From: Coprococcus phoceensis
GTDB lineage: Bacteria; Bacillota; Clostridia; Lachnospirales; Lachnospiraceae
Length of the DNA: 64,000 bases
Assembly (NCBI RefSeq): GCF_900104635.1
Contig: NZ_FNWC01000007.1
Location: 496,001-560,000 of the forward strand
Direction: 5' to 3'
The notes under the pieces are model-generated. The model was given only the letters and a program-made list of their open reading frames with translations, did not search any database and had not been told where the DNA came from. Position 1 is the first letter of the stretch, and every line of letters starts with the position of its first letter. A program made the translations under genes and the position numbers. Positions 1-7,410 of this stretch are shown piece by piece.

Positions 1-1
1 A

Positions 2-55
2 AAAGTTGGCAAAACAGATGGGAAACTAATTCCTAAATCGAACAAGTTATCATAA
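2..55 (+). CDS. C-terminal tail of an unidentified gene (partial)
   Basis: An open frame enters from the left edge and ends at TAA 53-55. The visible 17 residues (KVGKTDGKLIPKSNKLS) are lysine-rich and belong to no family I recognise. A strong rho-independent terminator follows 20 nt later, which supports this as a real gene end. The neighbouring excisionase and repeats make an element gene such as an integrase possible, but the sequence does not show it. Confidence 0.25.
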   Translation, partial: KVGKTDGKLIPKSNKLS

Positions 56-75
56 CTTAATAAAGCTTATTAAAA

Positions 76-106
76 CCCCAGAAAACCTAGTGTTTCTGGG
101 GCTTTT
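76..106 (+). terminator. Rho-independent terminator
   Basis: A perfect 9-bp stem (CCCCAGAAA / TTTCTGGGG) with an 8-nt loop is followed by CTTTT. It ends the transcription unit entering from the left. Confidence 0.85.
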
Positions 107-161
107 CACGTCAAAGGCACTTCTTGTAAGCTGTTGCAAATTGGCGCATGTTATTGTACCG

Positions 162-336
162 ATTTTCGTAAAATCTTCGTCATGATTTTCGTCAAAGTTC
201 TGTACGAACATCTTAACGCAAATTCTGCATGCTTTTTAATAAAAAGTAAGCGACTTATCATACAAATATATACGCAACTTATAAACCTAGTTTATTTTCG
301 TAATCTTCGTCAAATTTTTAATCTAAATCTTCGTCA
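162..336. repeat. TTCGT direct-repeat cluster at an element end
   Basis: Three exact copies of ATCTTCGTCA lie at 173-182, 303-312 and 327-336. Related ATTTTCGT copies lie at about 162, 184 and 293. The cluster sits in an otherwise gene-free stretch beside an excisionase. Short direct repeats of this kind serve as integrase arm-type or excisionase binding sites in Tn916-like elements. That role is inference. Confidence 0.5.
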
Positions 337-383
337 AAAGAATGTTGTAATAATGTATTTTTATTCATGCTACATAATAAATG

Positions 384-405
384 CCGGACTGAGTAATCAG
401 TCCGG
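384..405 (-). terminator. Hairpin downstream of the excisionase gene
   Basis: A perfect 9-bp stem (CCGGACTGA / TCAGTCCGG) with a 4-nt loop lies just past the stop codon of the minus-strand excisionase. The T-tract after it is weak on both strands, so termination is probable rather than certain. Confidence 0.5.
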
Positions 406-410
406 TTGTC

Positions 411-599
411 TTATAGTAAAGTGGTATGGAATTTTATATAAGAGGAAACAGATGCTCTTGGGATTTTCCAAATACGTCCGATGCGGAAAGCAGAAATTTC
501 TTTTGTGTTTAGTAATCGGTAGGCAGTGTTTTTTCCGATTGATAGGATTTCGCAAAGCTCTTCGATTGTTATTAAGTCTTCATAGGTCTCTGTATTCAT
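411..599 (-). CDS. Excisionase / helix-turn-helix DNA-binding protein
   Basis: A 62-residue protein with a MerR/Xis-like winged HTH: the first helices hold ITIEELCEIL and the recognition region holds GKNTAYRLL, followed by the usual FRIGRIWKIPRASVSSYI strand. Such proteins direct excision of Tn916-like elements by bending DNA next to the integrase sites. The start at 599 was chosen because an AAAGGGG ribosome site precedes it; an upstream ATG at 635 has none. The gene lies between the TTCGT repeats and two small unknown genes, as expected for the end of an integrative element. The cognate integrase is not in the window unless it lies left of position 1. Confidence 0.75.
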   Translation of the reverse strand: MNTETYEDLITIEELCEILSIGKNTAYRLLNTKEISAFRIGRIWKIPRASVSSYIKFHTTLL

Positions 600-763
600 T
601 AAAGTAATCCCCTTTCTTTTATCAACATTAATCATATGTTTATCTGCTTATATGAATTAAATAATAAGAAGACGTGTATAAGGGGAGTAGATAAAAATTA
701 AAAAGAAAAGATAACTAACAAAGAAGTAATGAGAGCTTGGATAAGCTTTTAAAATCAATCATT

Positions 764-791
764 CAATATGGCATAGACTTTTGCCATATTG
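764..791. promoter_or_regulatory. Inverted repeat upstream of the small-gene operon
   Basis: A perfect 10-bp inverted repeat (CAATATGGCA / TGCCATATTG) with an 8-nt loop lies 31 nt before the next start codon. It has no T-tract. It could be an operator or an RNA hairpin in the leader. Confidence 0.4.
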
Positions 792-822
792 GGTGAAAAC
801 TGTTTAAAAAGGAGCAATCATT

Positions 823-1131
823 ATGAAAAATGAAAAAAAGAAAGCACTATATGTAGAATTATCACCAGAGGATTATAAGCTTTTAGAAATGCAACTGAAG
901 CGGAGGAATTTAGATAAAACGAATTATATAAGATATTTGATTAGAAAAGACCAAGATGATATATATAGTCCAAAAGCAGCAGAAGCATTAAATGGAGTGT
1001 CTTCTTCAACAGTAACAATCATGAATATGGTGTCTGAAGACTCTGATATTTATTCTGAATCTGATATATTTACTTTCGGAGCATTTTGTTATCACGAAAG
1101 AAATGGAAGATTTAGAACTGGTTGGAATTGA
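823..1131 (+). CDS. Hypothetical small protein (mobile-element type)
   Basis: A 102-residue protein with an excellent ribosome site (AAAGGAG, 9 nt upstream). The N-terminal half is charged and helical, with VELSPEDYKLLEMQLKRR then TNYIRYLIR. This layout resembles short MobC-like or ribbon-helix-helix accessory proteins of mobile elements, but I cannot assign a family. The C-terminal half is low in recognisable structure and overlaps the next gene by 29 nt in another frame, so the end could be frameshifted. It appears to form an operon with the two genes that follow. Confidence 0.55.
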   Translation: MKNEKKKALYVELSPEDYKLLEMQLKRRNLDKTNYIRYLIRKDQDDIYSPKAAEALNGVSSSTVTIMNMVSEDSDIYSESDIFTFGAFCYHERNGRFRTGWN

Positions 1132-1318
1132 TTTTCCGGAGATTAAAATAGAAGAAACAGAGGCGGAAAATTTTTATAAGCAAAAGATAAAAATTTCGGG
1201 TGAATACAATATGAATGATGAAGATAAGAAACTTCTTCATCGTGATGTGATCAATGAAGTCGCTTGGAATTTTTTAGAAATGATGCAGGCGAATGTAAAC
1301 TCTATAGTACAAAAATAG
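1103..1318 (+). CDS. Hypothetical acidic protein, 71 residues
   Basis: A small acidic protein (MEDLELVGIDFPEIKIEETE) with a C-terminal helix (NEVAWNFLEMMQANVNSIVQK region). No family is recognised. Its start overlaps the end of the upstream gene by 29 nt, with only a weak GAAAG ribosome site, which suggests translational coupling. It sits 18 nt before the AAA-ATPase fragment. Co-orientation and tight spacing suggest all three worked together before the region decayed. Confidence 0.5.
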   Translation: MEDLELVGIDFPEIKIEETEAENFYKQKIKISGEYNMNDEDKKLLHRDVINEVAWNFLEMMQANVNSIVQK

Positions 1319-1336
1319 AAAAAGCAGGAGGAAAAT

Positions 1337-1984
1337 ATGTTGAGAGAAAAATTAAAAGCATATATTGATGCGAATGTTCCGATTATTTATGTGAACAGCT
1401 ACGATGATAATGCAGTAGAAGAAAGTATTTTAAAAGCAAGTGGTAGAAGAAAAGTATGGGAATGGAATCAGATGTATGGACTTCTAAATCGGAAGGAAAT
1501 AGAAAAAAGAGAAATTCATTCAATACAGGAGATTTTAGATGATAATTGTACTTTAGAAGAATTTCTCAAAAATGGTGTAAAGGAGCAGGAATTTCAGGAA
1601 AAAGTTATCATTATCAAAAACATTGATTACTATTTGGAAGATGCAAGAATTGTGGGATTGTTCAAAAATGCCTGTTTAAAGATTGCAGAAGGAGAATTGG
1701 ATACTGTGTTTATTTTCATTTCTTCTATCTTAAAAGTTCCGAAGGAATTGGAAAAGTACATAACGGTTTTAGAAGAGGAATATTTATCAGAAGAAGAAAT
1801 TCGAGCTGAAATATTGGAATTTATAGAAGAAAACAGTGTGGGTGGTGTCTATGAAGGAACAATAGAAAGATTAAAGAGATTGCTGAATCAGCAAGTATTA
1901 GCATTGAAGAGTGCAGACGCTGTTTTAAGGATATCATTAAGGAAACGCCAATGCATTATCTGTCTTCGTATCGTGTTATGGTAG
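1337..1984 (+). pseudogene. N-terminal fragment of an AAA-family ATPase, fused to other DNA
   Basis: The first ~170 residues resemble the N-terminal non-catalytic domain of Ycf46/FtsH-like AAA ATPases: IDANVPIIYVNSYDD, then a segment with KVIIIKNIDYYL and VFIFISSILKVPKELEKYI that mimics a P-loop fold without Walker motifs. Homologues continue into a catalytic AAA domain, which is missing here. From about 1855 the DNA is read in another frame as an AraC-family regulator. The last ~40 residues of this frame are therefore out-of-frame readthrough. The ribosome site (GGAGG) is intact, so a truncated protein may still be made. Confidence 0.6.
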
Positions 1985-2127
1985 GCATGGAATTGTTGCG
2001 GACTACAGATTTGGATATTACAGATATAGCATTTCGTGTAGGATTTAACGATTCCAGCTATTTTATACAGGCATTTAAAAAGAAAAATGGAATGACACCT
2101 AAGCAATACAGAAATCATATTTTTTAG
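1855..2127 (+). pseudogene. C-terminal remnant of an AraC-family regulator
   Basis: In a frame different from the ATPase fragment the DNA encodes a nearly complete AraC double-HTH domain: KEIAESASISIEECRRCFK, then DITDIAFRVGFNDSSYF, then MTPKQYRNHIF and a stop. The upstream frame is closed by TGA at 1852, so no start or effector domain remains. A terminator follows. The glycyl-radical operon starts 250 nt downstream in the same direction, so this may have been its regulator; that is inference from position. The junction marks where the mobile-element end invaded or deleted the gene. Confidence 0.85.
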
Positions 2128-2150
2128 TGTTGTGAAGAGATAACGTTCAG

Positions 2151-2190
2151 AGAATGATACACAATGTAAGTGTATCATTCTATTTTTTTT
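2151..2190 (+). terminator. Rho-independent terminator
   Basis: A perfect 12-bp stem (AGAATGATACAC / GTGTATCATTCT) with a 7-nt loop is followed by ATTTTTTTT. It separates the AraC remnant from the next operon. Confidence 0.92.
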
Positions 2191-2203
2191 GTGCAATAAT
2201 GTG

Positions 2204-2250
2204 TTGTGGAATTGGATTTTATCACATTTTTTGTGGAATTTTTTGTGGAA
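2204..2250 (+). promoter_or_regulatory. Triplicated TTGTGGAA motif upstream of the glycyl-radical operon
   Basis: TTGTGGAA occurs at 2204-2211, 2231-2238 and 2243-2250, the first two followed by TT. Repeats spaced 27 and 12 nt apart upstream of a promoter region fit activator binding such as by AraC proteins. Function is inferred. Confidence 0.45.
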
Positions 2251-2294
2251 AAATTAATATTTTTCTTTGTTAAAGTAATGGAATTGTTAAAAAT

Positions 2295-2307
2295 ATAACG
2301 TTATAAT
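2295..2307 (+). promoter_or_regulatory. Palindrome overlapping a possible -10 box
   Basis: The 10-bp palindrome ATAACGTTAT (2295-2304) overlaps TATAAT (2302-2307). No good -35 box is found 16-18 nt upstream, which is consistent with a promoter needing an activator. The transcript start is a guess. Confidence 0.4.
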
Positions 2308-2375
2308 CTTGTCAGAAAGTAAAGAGAATATGTTCGAAAGTTACTAGATAAATATGGTGAAGGAGGAGTCATATC

Positions 2376-4760
2376 ATGAATGAGAAACAAAGAGCAAGAA
2401 TAAATTTCATGAAAGAACGTGTTGTTAATACAATCCCAGAAATGGATCTAGAAAATGCAAGAATTCTGACGGAGAGTTTCAGGGAGACGGGTGGAGAGCC
2501 ATTGGCTATTCAGAAAGCAAAGTCTTTTCGCAGACAGTGCCAGGAGAAAACAATCAAGATATGGGATCAGGAGCTGATCGTAGGGTGTGCCGGAAGTAAG
2601 ATGCGAGGCGGTATTCTCAGTGCAGATACTTGCTGGTCTATCTTGGACAAAGAACTGGATACCATCAATGAAAGAAAATATGATCCTTTTATTTTAAAGC
2701 CGGAAGACAGACAGATGTTCTTGGATGTAGTAAAACCATTTTGGGAAGGGCGTTCCACTTATGAAGCATGGCTCAAACAGATTCCAGATGATGTACGCGC
2801 ATTAAGAGACAGTGGACAGATCTACATTGATAAGAAAGCTGTACGAGGCTGGGGCGAGACGACTGCCGGATACAAGCAGATTATTGATGAAGGTATTGAA
2901 AGTATCATGAATACAATCAAGGCAGAGCGAGAAGCGCTTGACCTGACAGACCCGGGAGCATTTGATAAAGATAATTATCTTCAGGCACTCCTGATTTCGG
3001 CAGAAGGCATCTGCATTATGGCTGAAAGATATGCGAAAGAAGCAGAACGTCTGGCAGAGCTGGAGAAAGACGAAGAAAGAAAAGCTGAATTATTAACGAT
3101 TGCTGAGACTTGCCATCATGTACCGAGATATCCGGCAAGGACATTTCAGGAGGCAATTCAGTCATTCTACTTCTATCATATTTCGATTTTTATGGAGCAG
3201 AATGCAGCAGCATATAATCCGGGAAGAATGGATCAGTATTTTTATCCATATTACAAAGTCGATATTGAAAGTGGAAGAATCACAGAGGATGAAGGACAGG
3301 AGCTTCTGGAGTGTCTGTGGGTGAAGTTCTCTGAACCATGTGTATTCCAGGATGCAACAACAGCAAGATATTCAGCAGGATATCCAATGTTCCAGACACT
3401 GTGCTGTGGTGGCATCGATGCAGAGGGCAGAGATGCAGTTAATGATATTTCTTATATGATGTTACAGGCTACACAGGATGTGCAGCTCTATCAGCCAAAC
3501 ATGTGTGTAAGATACAGTATGGCTAAGAATCCGACTAAGTTTTTGAAGAAGGTTGCAGAAGTTATCAGCCTGGGTACCGGATTCCCGGCATTCTATAATG
3601 ATGATGTGGGAATACGTATGTTGATGAATAAAGGTATTCCACTTAAGGAAGCATATGACTGGAATCCGGCAGGCTGTGTAGAGACAAATCTAGACGGAAG
3701 ACTGCGTCACTATTCCGCATTTGCAGATATTAATCTGGGCGGTATCATTGAGTTCGCATTGACGAATGGAGTGAACCGTAAGACAGGAAGAAAGGTAGCA
3801 ACAGAGACCGGAGATCCGACTACATTTGAGACATATGAGGATTTTGAAAATGCAGTAAAAGAGCAATTAAAGTATTCTGTACGTATCTGTGTAAAGGAAA
3901 GCCATATTATCGATGATATCTGCATGGATCGAATCGTTCCGGCACTTTCCTTATCCTTCCGCGAATGTGTGAAGAATGCCAAAGATTATGCGTGGGGCGG
4001 AGCGAAATACAACACCGGTAATGGTATCATTCTGATTGGTGTAGCGGATTTGATAAACAGTATGGAAGCAATCCGTGATCTGGTATATGACCGTAAGCTG
4101 GTCAGCATGGAAGATATGGTGAAAGCTCTTGATGCTGATTTTGAAGGATATGAAGAGATTCAGAAACTTTGTAAAGAAAGTCATAAATATGGCAATGATG
4201 ACGATGATGTAAATGATATTACTAGCCACATGCTTACATTTATTGCAGATGAAATTGAAAAATATCACAGTAAATTTGGACAGATGACACCTGGTATCTT
4301 ACCAGTATCCGGTAATACACCATTTGGACAGGACGTTGGAGCACTGCCATCAGGAAGAAAAGCATGGATGCCACTTGCAGATGGTATCAGTCCGAATGGA
4401 GGAACAGACGTAGAAGGACCGGCAGCGGTAATTAAGTCAGTTGCAAGTATTCCACATTCAAGATATACACAGGGAACATTGCTTAATATGAAACTGGAAC
4501 CGGATATGGTAAAGACTGAAAACGGTATTCGGCAGCTGATGGCACTGTTGAGAAGTTTGTGTACGTTGGATGTATATCATGTACAGTTCAACGTTATCGA
4601 TAAAGAGACACTTCTTGCAGCACAGAAAAAGCCGGAAAATTACAAAGGTCTGCTGGTGCGTGTAGCTGGATATACAGCATATTTTACGGAGCTTGGAAGA
4701 GAAGTGCAGGATGAGATTATTGCTAGAACCGCACAGAGCAACTTCTGTAGCACCTGTTAA
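2376..4760 (+). CDS. HypD-like glycyl radical enzyme, substrate unassigned
   Basis: A 794-residue glycyl radical enzyme of the dehydratase/lyase branch. The N-terminal PFL-like barrel ends with the thiyl-radical motif GCVE (Cys434, Glu436), and the C-terminal glycyl loop RVAGYTAYF places the radical glycine at 765, followed by QDEIIAR. These numbers match what I recall for C. difficile trans-4-hydroxyproline dehydratase (HypD), as does the operon (activase plus P5C-reductase-like gene). However, Asp278 of HypD falls in an Ala-Ala-Ala stretch (277-279, QNAAAYNPGR), the His160 region reads RGWGETTAGY, and Tyr450 is Ala. Ser333 and Phe339 may match HypD Ser334 and Phe340. It therefore looks like a relative with altered specificity, perhaps for a modified (for example N-methylated) hydroxyproline. 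The ribosome site AGGAGG is excellent. The family assignment is firm; the substrate is not. Confidence 0.93.
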   Translation: MNEKQRARINFMKERVVNTIPEMDLENARILTESFRETGGEPLAIQKAKSFRRQCQEKTIKIWDQELIVGCAGSKMRGGILSADTCWSILDKELDTINERKYDPFILKPEDRQMFLDVVKPFWEGRSTYEAWLKQIPDDVRALRDSGQIYIDKKAVRGWGETTAGYKQIIDEGIESIMNTIKAEREALDLTDPGAFDKDNYLQALLISAEGICIMAERYAKEAERLAELEKDEERKAELLTIAETCHHVPRYPARTFQEAIQSFYFYHISIFMEQNAAAYNPGRMDQYFYPYYKVDIESGRITEDEGQELLECLWVKFSEPCVFQDATTARYSAGYPMFQTLCCGGIDAEGRDAVNDISYMMLQATQDVQLYQPNMCVRYSMAKNPTKFLKKVAEVISLGTGFPAFYNDDVGIRMLMNKGIPLKEAYDWNPAGCVETNLDGRLRHYSAFADINLGGIIEFALTNGVNRKTGRKVATETGDPTTFETYEDFENAVKEQLKYSVRICVKESHIIDDICMDRIVPALSLSFRECVKNAKDYAWGGAKYNTGNGIILIGVADLINSMEAIRDLVYDRKLVSMEDMVKALDADFEGYEEIQKLCKESHKYGNDDDDVNDITSHMLTFIADEIEKYHSKFGQMTPGILPVSGNTPFGQDVGALPSGRKAWMPLADGISPNGGTDVEGPAAVIKSVASIPHSRYTQGTLLNMKLEPDMVKTENGIRQLMALLRSLCTLDVYHVQFNVIDKETLLAAQKKPENYKGLLVRVAGYTAYFTELGREVQDEIIARTAQSNFCSTC

Positions 4761-4772
4761 CAGGAGGTAATA

Positions 4773-5555
4773 ATGGAAAGACGGACAGGAAAGGTACTTC
4801 GGATAGAAAAAGCATCCATCCATGACGGAGATGGTCTTAGAACTGTCGTGTTCATGAAAGGTTGCCCACTCCGGTGTCAGTGGTGTTCGACACCGGAGTC
4901 GCAGTCCATAGAATGTATGATGGATTATGGATATGATGCAACACCGGAAAGTATTATGAAGATTATACGCAAGGATGAAGTTTTTTACTTTCATTCAGGT
5001 GGTGGTGTGACAATCAGTGGCGGAGAAGTGCTTCTGCAGTCGGATTTTGTCCGAGATATTCTGAAAGAATGCAGGGATGAAGGAATCAATACAGCGATTG
5101 AATCCAGTCTGTATGGACCATATGAGGCACTGGAGAAGATGCTTCCTTATCTAAACACGGTTTTTGTGGATTTCAAACTGGCCGATGAGCAACAGCATCT
5201 AAAATATACAGGTGCATCCAATAAAATCATCAAGGACAATATCCGTCGTATGGATGCGGAGTTTACAGGAGATATTCATGTGAGAATTCCGACAATTCCT
5301 ACAATTAATATGACAGAAGAAAACATGAGGCTTACGGCTGAATTTGTCAGACCATTGAAACAAGTCAGGGACATTGAATTGTTGCCATATCATAAGCTGG
5401 GAGTGGATACCTATAGAAAAATGGGGAAAAAGTATGAGCTTGAAGATATCCAGTCACCAAATCAGGAGCAGATGAGCAGCATAGCATCAAAGCTACAGGA
5501 ATATCAGCCAGGATGTGCAATTAAAATCAATGGAATCTATTATAGAAAAGTATGA
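4773..5555 (+). CDS. Glycyl radical enzyme activase (radical SAM)
   Basis: A 260-residue radical SAM protein that would install the glycyl radical on the enzyme encoded 12 nt upstream. The cluster motif is Cys31-X3-Cys35-X2-Cys38 (GCPLRCQWCSTPESQ). SAM-binding GGGVTISGGE follows at about residues 75-84. Unlike most dehydratase and lyase activases there is no ferredoxin-like insert with extra cysteine clusters after the CX3CX2C motif; the chain passes directly to DYGYDATPESIMKII, giving the compact size typical of PflA. The ribosome site (AGGAGG) and spacing show tight co-expression with the enzyme. An annotation as PflA would be wrong on context. Confidence 0.92.
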   Translation: MERRTGKVLRIEKASIHDGDGLRTVVFMKGCPLRCQWCSTPESQSIECMMDYGYDATPESIMKIIRKDEVFYFHSGGGVTISGGEVLLQSDFVRDILKECRDEGINTAIESSLYGPYEALEKMLPYLNTVFVDFKLADEQQHLKYTGASNKIIKDNIRRMDAEFTGDIHVRIPTIPTINMTEENMRLTAEFVRPLKQVRDIELLPYHKLGVDTYRKMGKKYELEDIQSPNQEQMSSIASKLQEYQPGCAIKINGIYYRKV

Positions 5556-5571
5556 GTGAGGAGATAGCTAG

Positions 5572-6477
5572 ATGATATTAAAAATAATTCAGATTATTCT
5601 GATCGTGTATGCGATCGTGGTAGGTGCCATTATTGTAAGAGATTATAAGAAGAATAAAGAAGAAGGAGTATCTAAAAAAGAGACGATACTGCATTACATC
5701 ATAGGAGCAGTTGTGAACTTCTTCGATGCACTTGGAATTGGATCATTTGCAACAACAACGGCGGCCTACGGCTTGTTCCGTCTAGTAGATGACAAGAAAA
5801 TTCCGGGGACATTGAATGCTGGAGTTGCAATCCCGGTCATCTTTGAAGCATTACTTTTTACTAGTTCTGTGAAAGTGGAATTCGGCACATTGATTCCGAT
5901 TGTAATATGCGGAGTGTTGGGAGCTGCTATTGGCAACAAACTGGTTGCAAGGATTTCAGAAAGAACAGTTACGATTGTTATGGCATTTGGACTTCTGCTG
6001 TCAGCACTTCTGATGCTAGGAAGCAAGTTTGGAATCCTGCCGGCAGGCGGAGACGCAATTGGAATGGAAGGAATTAAACTGGTAATCGCATGTGTTGGTA
6101 ACTTTATCTTTGGTGTGGCATTAAACTTCAGTATTGGTAATTTTACACCGTGTATGTGTATGATTTATATGCTGGGCATGAGCCCTCTGGTGTCATTCCC
6201 TATCATGATGTGTACCGGAGCAGTATCTACTCCGACAACAGGTCTGATGAGTCTGAAAAAAGGTCTGGTTGACCGTCATGCAGTGATGGGATTGACTGTA
6301 GGCGGTGTGTTTGGTGTAGCGGTTGCAGTATATATTGTAAAGTCAATGTCGATTTCCACATTACAGTGGATGGTAATAGTAGTAGTGTTTTATACCAGTG
6401 TCAATATGTTCCGAAGAGCTTTGAAAAAAGTGGACAAAAAAGAAGCGGTATACGGTAACAATTTGGAAACAAATTGA
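5572..6477 (+). CDS. TauE/SafE family membrane transporter
   Basis: A 301-residue polytopic membrane protein with about eight hydrophobic segments. The N-terminal repeat motif NFFDALGIGSFATTTA is typical of the TauE/SafE family, and a second repeat has NFIFGVALNFSIGNFTPC. Members move organic anions such as sulfite or sulfonates across the cytoplasmic membrane. Here the gene lies 16 nt after the activase and before a P5C-reductase-like gene, so it probably takes up the operon's substrate or exports its product. Direction and substrate cannot be read from the sequence. Ribosome site: GTGAGGAGATAG before ATG 5572. Confidence 0.85.
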   Translation: MILKIIQIILIVYAIVVGAIIVRDYKKNKEEGVSKKETILHYIIGAVVNFFDALGIGSFATTTAAYGLFRLVDDKKIPGTLNAGVAIPVIFEALLFTSSVKVEFGTLIPIVICGVLGAAIGNKLVARISERTVTIVMAFGLLLSALLMLGSKFGILPAGGDAIGMEGIKLVIACVGNFIFGVALNFSIGNFTPCMCMIYMLGMSPLVSFPIMMCTGAVSTPTTGLMSLKKGLVDRHAVMGLTVGGVFGVAVAVYIVKSMSISTLQWMVIVVVFYTSVNMFRRALKKVDKKEAVYGNNLETN

Positions 6478-6513
6478 TTATCAATGAAAAAGGATTTGAA
6501 GGAGGAAACAATA

Positions 6514-7299
6514 ATGAAATTAGGTGGAATTGGATATGGATTGATCTCAGGAGCGATTCTTGGAGGTATTGTAAATAATGATCTTGTAAAACCTGAAAAT
6601 ATTACCATATCGGATAAATTTGAAGGAAGCAGAAAAAGAGCGGTAGAAGCAGGATTTACAGCTGTCGATGATAATATGATTGCAGCAAAGAATGATGTAC
6701 TTCTTGTAGCAGTACAACCATGGCTGGTACCGGCTATTATGGATGAAATCAAAGATACCGTTAAGGAGAATGGAACAATCGTATGGTGTGTTGCAGCAGG
6801 TGTTACAATTGCAGAACTGGAAGAACATTTGGGGAGTGATGCGAAGATCGTACGTTGCATGCCAAATACATGTGCTCAGGTAGGCGCAGCTGTTACAGCC
6901 GTTGTACCGAATAAGAATGTAAGCAAGGAAGAGACAGAGATCATGTTAAAGCTGATCTCTGGATTTGGAATCGCAGAAATTTTGGATGAAAGCAAGCTGA
7001 ATGGTATTATCCCAGTAACAGGAAGTTCTCCGGCAATGGTATTTATGCTGATTGATGCTATGGCCAATGGAGCAGCAAGAGAAGGATTTACCTGGGAGCA
7101 GGCAATCAAATTCAGTGCACAGGCTGTAAAGGGAAGTGCTGAGATGGTACTTCGTTCAGGGAAACATCCGGCAGAACTTCAGAATCAGGTATGTACACCT
7201 GGCGGAATTACGATTGAAATGGTCAAGAGATTGGAATCATTCGGATTTAGAAATGCTGTGATGGAAGCTATGCAGGCTTGTACAGAAGATCTGGATTAA
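6514..7299 (+). CDS. Pyrroline-5-carboxylate-reductase-like protein
   Basis: A 261-residue NAD(P)-dependent reductase of the ProC family. It has an N-terminal Rossmann motif (GGIGYGLISGAIL), VRCMPNTCAQVGAAVTAV in the middle, and the C-terminal dimerisation signature with VTGSSPAMVFMLIDAMANGA and CTPGGITIEMV. The start at 6514 follows an AAGGAGG ribosome site; an in-frame ATG at 6484 has none. In HypD pathways ProC reduces the P5C formed by dehydration of hydroxyproline to proline. Being the last gene of this operon, it most likely reduces the cyclic imine made by the radical enzyme. proBA lie elsewhere (50278-52349) with no proC beside them, so this gene could also serve proline synthesis. 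Confidence 0.88.
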   Translation: MKLGGIGYGLISGAILGGIVNNDLVKPENITISDKFEGSRKRAVEAGFTAVDDNMIAAKNDVLLVAVQPWLVPAIMDEIKDTVKENGTIVWCVAAGVTIAELEEHLGSDAKIVRCMPNTCAQVGAAVTAVVPNKNVSKEETEIMLKLISGFGIAEILDESKLNGIIPVTGSSPAMVFMLIDAMANGAAREGFTWEQAIKFSAQAVKGSAEMVLRSGKHPAELQNQVCTPGGITIEMVKRLESFGFRNAVMEAMQACTEDLD

Positions 7300-7359
7300 T
7301 CGGAAAAGCTCAGGATTGAAAATACATCTTTATATCTTTATAATTATCTCATAAAACAA

Positions 7360-7392
7360 GGGCGTTTTTCTTAGCGGAAGAACGCCCTCTTT
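7360..7392 (+). terminator. Rho-independent terminator of the glycyl-radical operon
   Basis: An 11-bp stem (GGGCGTTTTTC / GAAGAACGCCC, one weak pair) is followed by TCTTTC. It ends the four-gene operon. Confidence 0.85.
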
Positions 7393-7410
7393 CATAATAT
7401 CACTTTATAA

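Noticed and set aside
162..336. CRISPR array
   Set aside because: The TTCGT repeats are about 10 bp with irregular spacing and there are no cas genes in the window.
134..607. 157-codon plus-strand frame opposite the excisionase
   Set aside because: It has no ribosome site and covers the repeat cluster, a hairpin and the complement of a recognisable excisionase gene.
2376..4760. Calling the radical enzyme pyruvate formate-lyase or plain HypD
   Set aside because: PFL has two adjacent catalytic cysteines, but here the motif is GCVE. HypD fits by context, but several recalled substrate-contact residues are replaced, so no specific name is given.
4458..4994. 178-codon minus-strand frame across the radical-enzyme/activase junction
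   Set aside because: Both strands cannot encode conserved proteins here; the plus-strand genes carry strong motifs and ribosome sites.
4773..5555. Naming the activase pflA
   Set aside because: It is compact like PflA, but its operon partner is a dehydratase-branch enzyme.
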